From a virus, in IMG/VR virus record IMGVR_UViG_3300037049_000150, positions 1 through 28,169 of that record: 28,169 nt of DNA; one strand, given 5' to 3'. Of the stretch, positions 1 to 6,795 are shown piece by piece; the stretch's first letter is position 1; every line of letters starts with the position of its first letter. Both the position numbers and the translations under genes were made by a program. Below the pieces are notes generated by a model. That model was not told the DNA's origin. It searched no databases and saw only the letters and a program-made list of their open reading frames with translations.

Positions 1-210
1 ATGAACGTCACAATCGACATCGGCCAGCCGTACAGCGTGGAAGTGCTGGAGAAATACGCGGGCACCGAGCATGAGAGGGAGGCCGTTGGCATGGTCCTGC
101 GCCGCGCCTCAGACCATCTCTATCACCACATCACGCCTGACGCGCCGGTAGATGACTTCGCGGCGGTTGACCTGCTCGACGATCTGCGCGCCGAACTGGG
201 GGTACTGTGA
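1..210 (+). CDS. small hypothetical protein, first gene of the + strand operon
   Basis: I do not recognise this 69-residue protein. It is acidic, has no Cys cluster, signal peptide or membrane segment, and looks helical in its second half (residues 20-69). Its stop codon overlaps the start of the DUF4326 gene, so it belongs to the same translationally coupled operon. The window begins exactly on its ATG, so its ribosome-binding site and any upstream in-frame start cannot be judged. A role in early phage functions is only inferred from the company of other small phage-type genes. Confidence 0.65.
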   Translation: MNVTIDIGQPYSVEVLEKYAGTEHEREAVGMVLRRASDHLYHHITPDAPVDDFAAVDLLDDLRAELGVL

Positions 211-542
211 TGCCGAAGAGGATCCAGCGCAAGCGCACGAAGGGCTGGAGGATGCCAGAGGGCGCAATGAGTGTCACGCGACCCGGCAGGTTCGGCAATC
301 CCTTCACCGTCAAACAGTGCCACGAAGCGGGCTACGCGACCAAGGTGAACGCGGCGCGGATATGCGTCGAGGCTTATCGGGCGTGGATGCTGGGTGAAAA
401 GCACTGGGCACACGCAATTCCAATGCCCGCGCCGCCCGACGTGTCCTCGCTTCGCGGCAAAGACTTGGCCTGCTGGTGCAAGCCGGGCGACCCCTGTCAT
501 GCAGATGTGCTGTTGGAAATCGCTAACGCGGAGGCCCGCTGA
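210..542 (+). CDS. DUF4326 family protein
   Basis: This 110-residue protein has the hallmark layout of the DUF4326 family seen in phages and mobile elements. An RPGRFGNPF motif (around residues 25-33) is followed, near the C-terminus, by LRGKDLACWCKPGDPCHAD, which carries the conserved CWC and C-H residues. The biochemical role of the family is not established; a nucleotide- or metal-binding role is a guess. The ATG overlaps the preceding stop as TGATG, and a GTG one codon upstream (207) is an alternative start. The next gene overlaps its stop in the same way, which indicates coupled translation. Confidence 0.85.
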   Translation: MPKRIQRKRTKGWRMPEGAMSVTRPGRFGNPFTVKQCHEAGYATKVNAARICVEAYRAWMLGEKHWAHAIPMPAPPDVSSLRGKDLACWCKPGDPCHADVLLEIANAEAR

Positions 543-772
543 TGCCCAGAGGCAAAGCACTCAACCCCTGCGCGGGTTCCTGCCTGACGGTCGAGGTTGA
601 CGACTTCGACTCCATCGACGACAGCGACGGCCGGCTGATGGTCACATGCCCGGTTTGCAGCCGCGCCCTGTATCCGCGCAGCCAGAGTTCTACGAACGGC
701 CTGGACGGCGTTCACTTCTTTTCTGTGCTGCCACGCCACAACGTCAACCCGCAAGCCCAGGTGAACGCATGA
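542..772 (+). CDS. small Cys-containing (zinc-binding-like) protein
   Basis: This is a 76-residue protein of unknown function. It has a Cys pair CPVC around residues 36-39 and two further Cys in the N-terminal CAGSC segment, a spacing that could form a one-zinc knuckle. Between the pairs lies an Asp-rich stretch (DDFDSIDDSDG). The start overlaps the previous stop (TGATG), and its own stop overlaps the ATG of the next gene (ATGA). No specific family is recognised. Confidence 0.6.
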   Translation: MPRGKALNPCAGSCLTVEVDDFDSIDDSDGRLMVTCPVCSRALYPRSQSSTNGLDGVHFFSVLPRHNVNPQAQVNA

Positions 773-987
773 GCCTTATCGGCAACGATTTCAAACTGGT
801 AGTTGCGCCTTTCGCCTTCAACTGCGGCGAGTGTGGCAACCATATCCCGGCCGGCGGAAGGTGTCTAGAGTCGGTACGGTTCGGCAAGGTCCAAAAGCGC
901 GTCTGCTCGGAAGATTGCCGTGTGTCCTTCGATGATCGCTACTGGCAGGAAAGAGCAGACCAACGGAAAGCAGGGGAGGCGGCATGA
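769..987 (+). CDS. small four-cysteine zinc-finger-like protein
   Basis: This 72-residue protein is best started at the ATG at 769, which overlaps the previous stop as ATGA; the reading frame itself is open further upstream. Two CxxC-type pairs are visible: CGEC near residue 19 and a later C-x4-C (VCSEDC) near residue 49, separated by a basic stretch. This suggests a treble-clef or zinc-ribbon fold. Phage proteins of this kind often bind nucleic acid or host polymerase, but nothing here shows which. The next gene starts 4 bases before its stop. Confidence 0.7.
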   Translation: MSLIGNDFKLVVAPFAFNCGECGNHIPAGGRCLESVRFGKVQKRVCSEDCRVSFDDRYWQERADQRKAGEAA

Positions 988-1295
988 ATCTTACTCAACT
1001 AAACCAACGGCTCGACCAGATTCAGAGCGAGATTATTCGCAGGAATGGCCGCGTGACCCAACTGCTGAATGAAGTGGGGGAAATCCGGCTCCGCGTGGCG
1101 GCTTTCATCGGTGCGCCTCCGTCTCCCGAGGCGTCTCCAGTTGAGATCGTTCCCCTTGAGACCTTGGAGCGGGCCGCGATTCTCAACGCTGTGAATCGCT
1201 GCCGCAACAAAAACGCCGCTGCGAAGGCGCTGGGCATCGGGAAGACAAGCCTTTATCGCAAGTTGGAGCAGTACGCGAGAGAGGGGGCGCTGTGA
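984..1295 (+). CDS. Fis-type helix-turn-helix DNA-binding protein
   Basis: This 103-residue protein has two parts. The N-terminal third (residues 1-40) is a Gln/Leu-rich heptad-like helix that could be a dimerising coiled coil. The C-terminal 45 residues match the Fis/NtrC C-terminal HTH_8 pattern: LERAAILNAVNRC, then NKNAAAKALGIGKTSLYRKL. That domain binds DNA in bacterial enhancer-binding proteins; here the AAA+ and receiver domains are absent, so the protein is a stand-alone DNA-binding module. It could regulate the operon or phage genes, which is inference. The ATG overlaps the previous stop (ATGA). Confidence 0.85.
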   Translation: MNLTQLNQRLDQIQSEIIRRNGRVTQLLNEVGEIRLRVAAFIGAPPSPEASPVEIVPLETLERAAILNAVNRCRNKNAAAKALGIGKTSLYRKLEQYAREGAL

Positions 1296-1501
1296 GCCTA
1301 CAGAATGCAGTTCAGCAGCGCCGCCCCGATCCTGAGCCTCTCGACTGGAAGGAATACTGCGAGGGCCACGACGCGCCTTATATGCACATCCTCGGCGAGC
1401 GGCCAAACCAGAGCCGCCGCCGTCTCAACTGGTTCAACTGGTTCGCGGCTCTCACTGCGATTCTGGCTCTTGTTGAGCTTCTGTGGGAGGCTTACGGTTG
1501 A
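1292..1501 (+). CDS. small single-pass membrane protein
   Basis: This is a 69-residue protein starting at GTG 1292, which overlaps the preceding stop (GTGA). The first 46 residues are polar and charged. Residues about 47-66 (from WFNWFAALTAILALVELL) form one hydrophobic segment near the C-terminus. The protein is therefore probably tail-anchored with a cytoplasmic N-terminus. The function is unknown; small membrane proteins in phage operons may act in superinfection exclusion or lysis, but the sequence does not decide this. Confidence 0.65.
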   Translation: MSLQNAVQQRRPDPEPLDWKEYCEGHDAPYMHILGERPNQSRRRLNWFNWFAALTAILALVELLWEAYG

Positions 1502-2223
1502 CCACCGCTGATGCCCTCTATCTACCCCTCGCCATTGCCTACCTGTGCCAGGATTGCCGAAACATCGGCAACAACCCGCACGCCTGCCCTGCCTGCGCGT
1601 CCGAGGCGCTTCTATCGCTTGCGCGGGTTATCGACCGCGACGATCAACCCGGTAATGGAGGAAAAAACAATGATGGATTCGATTTGGACAATAGCCCGCG
1701 TGACCGTGCTTGCACTGGCGCTGCTCGTTGCGCTGATAGTAGTCGCCTAGAAACACGTTCAAGCTATCATGGAGGCAATGTGAAAACCATCATCCTCTGC
1801 GCGCTGATGCTCTGCGCCGCGCCCCTGTCCGGTCAGGCCCTGCCGGATGCGCCCAAGCCGCATCTTGACCGCCTGGAATGGTCCCTGCTGGCCACCGACG
1901 CCGCGGTGCGTGGCTTGGATGTCTACTCGACGCATTGGGCAATGCAAGCGGGCAACAAAGAGCGGGTGCTCCCCAGCTTCATCGCCAACCATCCGCCAGT
2001 CATGGCCCTCTATTCGAGCGGCATGGTGTTCGCGCAATACTGGATCGCCCGGAAGTTGGTCGCCCACCATCACCGCAAGCTGGCTTACCTGGTGACGACG
2101 GCAGACGTGGCCATCACCGCCCCGAGCGCGATTCACAACCTCTTTCTGCCCGTCTGTGTGGCGCCGAACGTGTACCTCTCGACCGGCTGCCAGGCTCCCG
2201 TCTCCGGCGTCATCTACAAGTGA
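1498..2223 (+). CDS. zinc-ribbon ORF that reads through into the downstream secreted-protein gene
   Basis: A TTG at 1498 overlaps the previous stop (TTGA) and is preceded by GGGAGG at 1485-1490. It opens a frame whose first ~50 residues form a clear zinc ribbon: LCQDC, then CPACAS, ending in a helical LLSLARVIDRD. The frame then stays open, without any stop, through a low-complexity Asn/Asp/Arg stretch into the separate secreted-protein gene beginning at GTG 1780. A one-base shift near 1650 would terminate the zinc ribbon at the TAA at 1653-1655. The natural product is probably only the ~50-residue zinc ribbon. A real 241-residue fusion, with a signal peptide in its middle, is less plausible. 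Confidence 0.4.
   Translation: MTTADALYLPLAIAYLCQDCRNIGNNPHACPACASEALLSLARVIDRDDQPGNGGKNNDGFDLDNSPRDRACTGAARCADSSRLETRSSYHGGNVKTIILCALMLCAAPLSGQALPDAPKPHLDRLEWSLLATDAAVRGLDVYSTHWAMQAGNKERVLPSFIANHPPVMALYSSGMVFAQYWIARKLVAHHHRKLAYLVTTADVAITAPSAIHNLFLPVCVAPNVYLSTGCQAPVSGVIYK
1670..1750 (+). CDS. 26-residue hydrophobic microprotein
   Basis: A tiny ORF starts at ATG 1670, preceded by a strong GGAGG (1657-1661). It encodes a protein that is almost entirely one membrane helix (WTIARVTVLALALLVALIVV). It lies in a different frame from the zinc-ribbon/secreted-protein frame that covers the same bases. Good ribosome-binding site, clean hydrophobicity and a stop just before the next gene's ribosome-binding site argue that it is translated. 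It could be a small holin-like or regulatory membrane peptide. The function is unknown. Confidence 0.5.
   Translation: MMDSIWTIARVTVLALALLVALIVVA
1780..2223 (+). CDS. secreted or membrane protein, acidobacterial type
   Basis: Translation probably starts at GTG 1780, which follows GGAGG at 1771-1775. The 147-residue product begins with a typical signal peptide (residues 1-20, KTIILCALMLCAAPLSGQA), then LPDAPKP and a helical body with LLATDAAVRGLDVYSTHWAM and further hydrophobic helices around residues 65-115. Proteins with this LPDAP start and several short helices are, from memory, common in Acidobacteriota and have no known function. It may be host-derived cargo. Its frame is open far upstream because the zinc-ribbon ORF lacks a stop. 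Confidence 0.75.
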   Translation: MKTIILCALMLCAAPLSGQALPDAPKPHLDRLEWSLLATDAAVRGLDVYSTHWAMQAGNKERVLPSFIANHPPVMALYSSGMVFAQYWIARKLVAHHHRKLAYLVTTADVAITAPSAIHNLFLPVCVAPNVYLSTGCQAPVSGVIYK

Positions 2224-2277
2224 TTGCCGCCCTGCGGTATGCTGAAAAGTCGCAAGGTGCGCACTTGGAGGCAGGAC

Positions 2278-2505
2278 GTGGGAAAGAAGAAAGAGGAGTT
2301 CGTGTGGGATTTTAGCGAGGTTCCAGACGCGGCAATCATCGCGGAAGCCGGGCGTCGTCGTCAGAAGCTGGGACACAAGCCGAAGACCCCGACGCCCTGC
2401 AAGCACTGCGGGAAGATATTCGGGGCGGCTGAGGTCAGGAAGCATTGGCCGGTGTGCCCGAAGAAACCAATTCGTGGGAAGGCAAAGAAGAATGGTGGGG
2501 CCTGA
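2278..2505 (+). CDS. small C2HC zinc-finger protein
   Basis: This 75-residue basic protein starts at GTG 2278, chosen because GGAGG lies at 2268-2272; the frame is open back to 2224. Its C-terminal half carries CKHCGKIFGAAEVRKHWPVC, a C-x2-C-x11-H-x4-C finger of the zf-C2HC kind, followed by a lysine-rich tail. This suggests DNA or RNA binding. It is the last gene of the + strand operon, and a probable terminator hairpin overlaps its stop codon. Confidence 0.7.
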   Translation: MGKKKEEFVWDFSEVPDAAIIAEAGRRRQKLGHKPKTPTPCKHCGKIFGAAEVRKHWPVCPKKPIRGKAKKNGGA

Positions 2506-2520
2506 GCCTCACCCTATTTT
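2494..2520 (+). terminator. probable intrinsic terminator of the + strand operon
   Basis: Positions 2494-2501 (GGTGGGGC) can pair with 2506-2513 (GCCTCACC) in an 8-bp stem with one G-T wobble and a CTGA tetraloop. The tract CTATTTT follows immediately. The hairpin overlaps the stop of the last + strand gene and faces the convergent - strand operon ending at 2596. Confidence 0.55.
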
Positions 2521-2585
2521 GCGGCTGTGCGGATTCCGCTCACCGCTTTCCTTCGCGTCAACCTGCCCGCGAATCCTACTCAGCC

Positions 2586-2605
2586 AGCCGCCAATTCAAG
2601 CGGCT
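2586..2605. terminator. weak convergent-end hairpin
   Basis: AGCCGC at 2586-2591 pairs perfectly with GCGGCT at 2600-2605 around an 8-base loop. It overlaps the last codons of the - strand operon, where convergent transcription meets. There is no T tract on either side, so termination is uncertain. Confidence 0.25.
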
Positions 2606-3075
2606 TCTGGCAAGATCAACATCCCCGATTCAATCAGCTTTGCCGTCAAGCGGTCCATAGCCGCCGGGAATTTGTATGCGATCGCGCGGACGCTCATCCC
2701 GAGCAACTGCGCCGCCTCCGAGTGCGTGTACTCCTGAAGGACGATCCTCTCCAGCATGTCCCGGTCCAGCGAAGGCAGAGCCTTGATGCACTTTTCCATG
2801 TCGTAGACGAAGATGATGGCGTCCTCGAAGGTGCGGATCGGCCGGCTGGAAACCCAGCCACGGCCCACCGGGTCACTGAGGCCTGAGCCGACGCGCGCCG
2901 TCTGCATGGAGCAGTAGAGGTAACGCCTCAGCAAGCCGTGCGTGTGCTGGCGAAAGAAGTAGGTCTCTGTAGCCGAGAATTCAGGCAGCGGCTTGGGCTT
3001 TGGTTTGGCAACCCGAGGGGCTTCCCGCTTGATCGTCTTCCGGTCGCTCCACTTGACGTAGTTTTTGCTCGTCAT
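2596..3075 (-). CDS. sigma-70 region 4-like transcriptional regulator
   Basis: This 159-residue protein has a basic N-terminus (residues 1-30, many K/P). Its C-terminal ~60 residues have the form of sigma-70 region 4 or a related phage helix-turn-helix: SLDRDMLERIVLQEY, then THSEAAQLLGMSVRAIAYKF. Regions 1-3 of a sigma factor are not seen. Phage proteins of this type (ArpU, late regulators, DUF1492-like) act on late promoters; that role is inferred here. It is the last gene of the - strand operon, and its ATG overlaps the stop of the zinc-ribbon gene before it (ATGA). Confidence 0.65.
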   Translation of the reverse strand: MTSKNYVKWSDRKTIKREAPRVAKPKPKPLPEFSATETYFFRQHTHGLLRRYLYCSMQTARVGSGLSDPVGRGWVSSRPIRTFEDAIIFVYDMEKCIKALPSLDRDMLERIVLQEYTHSEAAQLLGMSVRAIAYKFPAAMDRLTAKLIESGMLILPEAA

Positions 3076-3290
3076 TGCGCGCCCCCGGTTTCATCGGCAA
3101 CCGCGTAGACCTGGATGAGTTGCCCGCCCCGGTGCGATGGACGGCGCCCGCGGCGAACTCGGCTCTCCGGTGTAGGGAAGCTGGCCAGCTTGAGTTCGCA
3201 GGGTGCGCAGTACGCGCCGGAATTACCTTCTGGACGGCACCAGATACAGCCGCAAGCCTCGCAGATTTTCAGCTTCATCACTTGGTCCAT
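3072..3290 (-). CDS. small zinc-ribbon protein
   Basis: The start is placed at ATG 3290, 20 bases after the upstream gene's stop and behind a G-rich ribosome-binding site; an in-frame extension to 3362 would overlap the upstream gene. The 72-residue product contains two CxxC pairs, CEAC (near residue 11) and CAPC (near residue 29), with IWCRPEGNSGAY between them. A basic linker RVRRGRRP follows. It is a likely one-zinc ribbon that could bind nucleic acid. No family name is assigned. Confidence 0.65.
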   Translation of the reverse strand: MDQVMKLKICEACGCIWCRPEGNSGAYCAPCELKLASFPTPESRVRRGRRPSHRGGQLIQVYAVADETGGAQ

Positions 3291-3309
3291 GGTGCGCCCC
3301 CGTTCAAAG

Positions 3310-4272
3310 TCAGTCGCCAATTGCCCCGATGCAGTTCGCACCGTCGTACTGGAAGATTGCAAGATAGCTGCCCATCGCCCAACTGGGGATGGTCAGCGTG
3401 GTTCCCGACATGACGATCCGGCCAGGCGCGAACTGCCAGTTGCAGCCGGTGCCGAAGGTGACCATCTGAGCCGTCGATGAGATGGGCGCGGTGGTATGCA
3501 GCGGGTTGATGAGCACCGCAAAGTAGGTGCCAGCCGTGAGCCCGATGACATTGATGGTGCGCGCCGTGATGCCGTCGGCCGTCGCGTAGCAAAGAGGCAG
3601 GATGCCATCGCTTCCGCAGTTGTTCGAAGGCCCGGCGGGAGTGTAGAGCGGCAAGGTGAACGCGCTCATCGGTGCGCCGGCGGCGTTGAACGTGACCACG
3701 GGGGAATCAACAGCCGTCGAAGTCGACACTGGGCCGTTGGTGGCGATGAGCATGTTCCACATGGTCATCAGATCGGGAGGCCCGTAGAGCGCGGTAGGCG
3801 CGCTAAAGGTGGGAACGTAGGCGTCGAAGTGGCAACCGTCGGCTTGACACCAGTCCGAGGTTCCTTGGGGCGTTCCGTGTGGCTGCAAGCAGGCATAGCC
3901 GCCGGGTGCGAGAAGGCGGTCTCCGGTGCCGGTTTCCTTGGCTACCACGGAAAAGCAGATGTTCGGTGGATTGGTCAGGCTCACATCGGGCAATGCGATG
4001 GTGAACGCGCCATTCTTGATTGGCACGGTAATCGGCACGTCCGACGTTTGGCCCGGTACGCCTCCGCAAGCACTCAGGAAGCTGATCGGCACTCCCGCCG
4101 CGCTGACAGGGGCAAAGCTGATGGTTCCGCTGGCTTCGAGTACTCCGGATGAATTCTTGATGCCCGCGGCGAAGACTTGAACGCAGCCGGCCGGAACCTG
4201 CGCGAACACTGCGACCGGAAACAGGAGCGCCGCGAGGGCAAGGATAATCAGGATTGGCGCTGTGCGTTTCAT
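3310..4272 (-). CDS. secreted beta-rich protein of unknown function
   Basis: This 320-residue protein starts at ATG 4272 behind AAGGAGA. Residues 1-24 form a clear Sec signal peptide ending AVFAQ. The next ~110 residues are a beta-type domain of the form VQVFAAGIKNSSGVLEASGTISF, ending in a Ser/Asn/Pro-rich segment with several paired Cys. The remainder is Thr/Ala/Gly-rich, with six or more Cys that could form disulfides outside the cytoplasm. The N-terminal domain resembles modules I recall from acidobacterial secreted and prophage-linked proteins. It follows the lysis genes, where cargo genes are common. It could be an adhesin, a surface-modifying protein or an exported fibre; the sequence does not decide. 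Confidence 0.65.
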   Translation of the reverse strand: MKRTAPILIILALAALLFPVAVFAQVPAGCVQVFAAGIKNSSGVLEASGTISFAPVSAAGVPISFLSACGGVPGQTSDVPITVPIKNGAFTIALPDVSLTNPPNICFSVVAKETGTGDRLLAPGGYACLQPHGTPQGTSDWCQADGCHFDAYVPTFSAPTALYGPPDLMTMWNMLIATNGPVSTSTAVDSPVVTFNAAGAPMSAFTLPLYTPAGPSNNCGSDGILPLCYATADGITARTINVIGLTAGTYFAVLINPLHTTAPISSTAQMVTFGTGCNWQFAPGRIVMSGTTLTIPSWAMGSYLAIFQYDGANCIGAIGD

Positions 4273-4300
4273 CGGTCTCCTTAGAGAATGTGCGGGGGTT

Positions 4301-4324
4301 GGCGGGGCCGGTTAAAGCCCCGCC
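4301..4324 (-). terminator. intercistronic GC hairpin
   Basis: GGCGGGGC at 4301-4308 and GCCCCGCC at 4317-4324 form a perfect 8-bp stem with an 8-base loop, six bases beyond the stop of the 4331-4690 gene. On the - strand no T run follows. It may therefore be a partial terminator or an mRNA-stabilising element rather than a full stop. Confidence 0.45.
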
Positions 4325-4330
4325 GTTGGA

Positions 4331-4690
4331 TCAGGCTGCTGCGGGAAGGTTGTTGAGGATCGCCACGATGCCGTTCACGATGGCCTCTTTGCCGGTGGGG
4401 TTGATCGTCACACCGCGAGACTTCTCGTAGTCATTGAAGATGCTCTCGGAGGTCTGAATGACCAGCGCGAGCTTCTGTGCGCCCGTTCCGCTCTGCGCGC
4501 CGGCAGATGTCGCCAGGGCTTCAACCTTGGCAACCTCGACCATGACTCCGTTGATGAGCGGCGCTGCAGCCGGGAAGAAGGTCTCAGCCAGCGGAACCGC
4601 CACTGTCTCGATTTCCTTGACGATTGGGCTTGTGAAGAATGCCTTCAGGCCCTTGCCGATGTTGCTCAATACGCTCGTGAAACTTGCCAT
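4331..4690 (-). CDS. small alpha-helical phage protein near the lysis genes
   Basis: Start chosen at ATG 4690 behind AAAGGAGG; the open frame reaches 4861 but that part is a Ser/Pro-rich shadow of the neighbouring gene. The 119-residue product is Ala/Val-rich and helical. It includes an amphipathic to hydrophobic stretch around residues 20-50 (SPIVKEIETVAVPLAETFFPAAAPLING) and a GTGAQKLALVIQ motif near residue 75. Similar proteins occur, from memory, beside endolysins in acidobacterial prophages. The function is unknown; a lysis accessory or virion role is possible. Confidence 0.65.
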   Translation of the reverse strand: MASFTSVLSNIGKGLKAFFTSPIVKEIETVAVPLAETFFPAAAPLINGVMVEVAKVEALATSAGAQSGTGAQKLALVIQTSESIFNDYEKSRGVTINPTGKEAIVNGIVAILNNLPAAA

Positions 4691-4715
4691 GGTGGGTGCC
4701 TCCTTTGGCACCGGG

Positions 4716-4916
4716 TTACTGGGTTGAGTCGGGAAATCGGGCGTCTTTGCTGGAGTGACCGGCGAAGGCACCGAGGGCGCCACTGACGAGGTTGCTGGAG
4801 ACTGCGAGGACTGCGGTCCCGATAGAAATCGGGTCAGGGTGGAAAAGAACTGCAAGCGCAAGGATCACCCCCAAGATTGCGAGTAGAACGGCCCAAAAGG
4901 GCTGTGGCCAGGTCAT
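4716..4916 (-). CDS. holin-like protein with two membrane segments
   Basis: This 66-residue protein starts at ATG 4916, overlapping the endolysin stop (ATGA). Two hydrophobic segments are visible, residues 7-25 (FWAVLLAILGVILALAVLF) and about 31-51, with a polar C-terminal tail. Size, two helices and position directly after the endolysin fit a class II holin. Sequence alone cannot exclude another small membrane protein. Confidence 0.55.
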   Translation of the reverse strand: MTWPQPFWAVLLAILGVILALAVLFHPDPISIGTAVLAVSSNLVSGALGAFAGHSSKDARFPDSTQ

Positions 4917-5359
4917 GCCGATACCCCTTCCTGATAACGCGCTATGCCGTCCACGAAGTGGGCGGTCAGAACCTGTTGACGCATGGCCGGGGCAACGGAG
5001 AAATGCACCCAGGCCCCCTCTTGAATCACCTGGTCGAACTGGATCATCGGGTAGGAGACGATCTTCTTGACGATGTCCAGCGGTGAGCCGAATTGCGGGC
5101 AAACGAAGTCAGCCGCAAAGCCGGTGACGTGTGCCGAGTCAGGGACGCCGCGCACGATGCGGTTGAGGTCCGGACAGCGATAGCCTGAGTCGATGTGCAG
5201 AGGAGAGCCTAGAATCGCTCTCACTTTCTCAAGGCTGGCGGCCAGCGTGGCCAGATGCTCGACGACTTCAGCCGGCGCGGTGTTGTCGATGCCATGGGCA
5301 ACAGCCGTCGAGCTAAAGGTCAACTCTTCGAGGCTGAGATGTGGCGAAAGCAGATGCAT
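4913..5359 (-). CDS. endolysin, peptidase M15 (zinc D-Ala peptidase family)
   Basis: This 148-residue enzyme would cut the peptide part of peptidoglycan to lyse the cell. The M15_3 signature is visible: SGYRCPDLNRIVRGV at residues 58-72, then SAHVTGFAADF with presumed zinc ligands His77 and Asp84, and WVHFS with His119 as the third ligand. There is no signal peptide, so export would depend on a holin. Membrane-protein genes flank it on both sides (4716-4916 and 5368-5622), which makes a compact lysis cassette. The length is normal for the family. Confidence 0.9.
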   Translation of the reverse strand: MHLLSPHLSLEELTFSSTAVAHGIDNTAPAEVVEHLATLAASLEKVRAILGSPLHIDSGYRCPDLNRIVRGVPDSAHVTGFAADFVCPQFGSPLDIVKKIVSYPMIQFDQVIQEGAWVHFSVAPAMRQQVLTAHFVDGIARYQEGVSA

Positions 5360-5367
5360 GGTTCTTC

Positions 5368-5622
5368 CTAACTTGCGTGCTGGCTATGGTTGATCCGGCA
5401 CGCGGTTTCGATGGTGGCCAGGCGTTCGCCGTGCGCGTTGATCTCGGTCCACAAATCCGAGCGGCTTTTCTGCAGATCAAGGACACCCTTCTCGACAGCG
5501 CCGGTTCGCGCCTCGATGGACCCCTTGAAGATGCCCCAGTAGAGCGCCTGCCCGATAAGGCCGGATAAGATGCCAACCACCCCTGTAAGCGCGACGATCC
5601 ATGCGGTTGATTCTGCGGTCAC
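5368..5622 (-). CDS. membrane-anchored coiled-coil protein, holin or spanin candidate
   Basis: This 84-residue protein starts at GTG 5622 behind AAGGAG. Residues 7-30 (WIVALTGVVGILSGLIGQALYWGI) are one membrane helix. Residues 35-75 are a charged helix with heptad spacing (VEKGVLDLQKSRSDLWTEINAHGERLATIE). One N-terminal helix plus a coiled coil fits an inner-membrane spanin or a single-helix holin. It sits directly upstream of the endolysin. No separate outer-membrane lipoprotein partner was found. Confidence 0.55.
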   Translation of the reverse strand: MTAESTAWIVALTGVVGILSGLIGQALYWGIFKGSIEARTGAVEKGVLDLQKSRSDLWTEINAHGERLATIETACRINHSQHAS

Positions 5623-5706
5623 TTGTCCGGCTCCTTCGGTTATTCTCGGTCAGAAGTTGGTGGTTTTTCGGGCCTCAACGGGCGCGAAATGACAAAATCA
5701 CGCCAT

Positions 5707-6795
5707 CTAGTAGATTTGCTGGCATGTGACGCGAGACTCCATTTTGACGGTGAACGGGTAGCTGTTATTGCAGTTTGCATAAATCGCTATCGTGTGCGCC
5801 CCCGTGCTCAATCCTGCGATGGTGGCCGAAATTGGAAAGACGTACCAAGTGCTGAGGGTCGGGAATCGCGGAACGCAGGGATACGAATTTGCGAAAACCC
5901 CATCGACGTAAAAGTAAAAATTTACGGGGCTGTTGGTCGTACCGGAGGTCTGCTCTGCGGTGAGCGCTCCGAAAAAGTTGAACACGTCGTTTGCCGAATG
6001 CACGGTTACCGGCCAACTCCATCCGGGAATCACTATCGTTGAAGCGCTTACGGCGGTGTCCGCTGAAGGCTGCTTAAACGCCGTTGTCACGCGATTGGCT
6101 GTGCTTAGCTGCGTTCCATCAGGAAAGAGCACCATGGAGGCGCTGAGAGTGCCTGTGGCGATGTTGCTGGCGTTGAGGTTGATCACACTGATCGTGGCGG
6201 CATCGAGGGTACCAAATAGGCCTTTGGCCGAGATGAGAATATCGACCCATGCCGTTCCCGCCGCGTTGACCTGCACGGTTCTGAAGTCGCTGGTGATGGC
6301 ATAATAACCAGCCGGATAGCTGCTCGACGGAAGCGCAGGCTTCGAGGCGTAAGCCCACGAGACGATATGCGGCTGCGCTGACGCAGATGACACTATCGCC
6401 TGCGTAGCTGAAATTGCAGCCTGTAGGGTCGTGCGCTGTGTGGCGATAGCTGCCCAATCGCCTGAAAGCGCGGTCTGAATGCCAGCCCAGGGCCCGCTGG
6501 TGGTTCCATCAGGCCAGATGGTTGCCCAGTTCGACGGCGCGCCGGCGTTGACAAGCGTGGCGTTGATCGCCGCCACGGAAGAGTCGTAAGCTGCGCTGGA
6601 CACGGTCCATGTGGCTGCTAGTGAGTCGAGGCTCGTCTTCATGGCGAGCTCTCCCGCGTACTGCTGCATGAGCGCGGCCTTGTAGCTGTTCGTGAGGTAG
6701 TTGACGTTGGTGCTGTTGCTGCCGGGGTCAATCGTGCTGGTGACTGGCACCAGGCTTATCGAACTTCCGGTCTCTGTCCATGCTGAATCAGGCAT
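5707..6795 (-). CDS. tail fibre or receptor-binding protein
   Basis: This 362-residue protein follows the tail-tip gene with an 8-base overlap. The middle contains DAATISVINLNASNIATGTLSASMVLFPDGTQL (around residues 195-230), a motif typical of the C-terminal part of siphophage host-specificity and fibre proteins. Upstream lies an Ala/Ser/Thr-rich helical region. The last ~120 residues look like a beta-sandwich with aromatic residues (FYFYVDGVFANSY), suited to binding a cell-surface sugar or protein. Receptor binding is inferred from position and motif. Confidence 0.75.
   Translation of the reverse strand: MPDSAWTETGSSISLVPVTSTIDPGSNSTNVNYLTNSYKAALMQQYAGELAMKTSLDSLAATWTVSSAAYDSSVAAINATLVNAGAPSNWATIWPDGTTSGPWAGIQTALSGDWAAIATQRTTLQAAISATQAIVSSASAQPHIVSWAYASKPALPSSSYPAGYYAITSDFRTVQVNAAGTAWVDILISAKGLFGTLDAATISVINLNASNIATGTLSASMVLFPDGTQLSTANRVTTAFKQPSADTAVSASTIVIPGWSWPVTVHSANDVFNFFGALTAEQTSGTTNSPVNFYFYVDGVFANSYPCVPRFPTLSTWYVFPISATIAGLSTGAHTIAIYANCNNSYPFTVKMESRVTCQQIY

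Noticed and set aside
1759-2445. 228-codon - strand open frame opposite the small-gene operon
   Set aside because: The + strand genes have overlapping starts, ribosome-binding sites, a signal peptide and zinc motifs; the antisense product has none.
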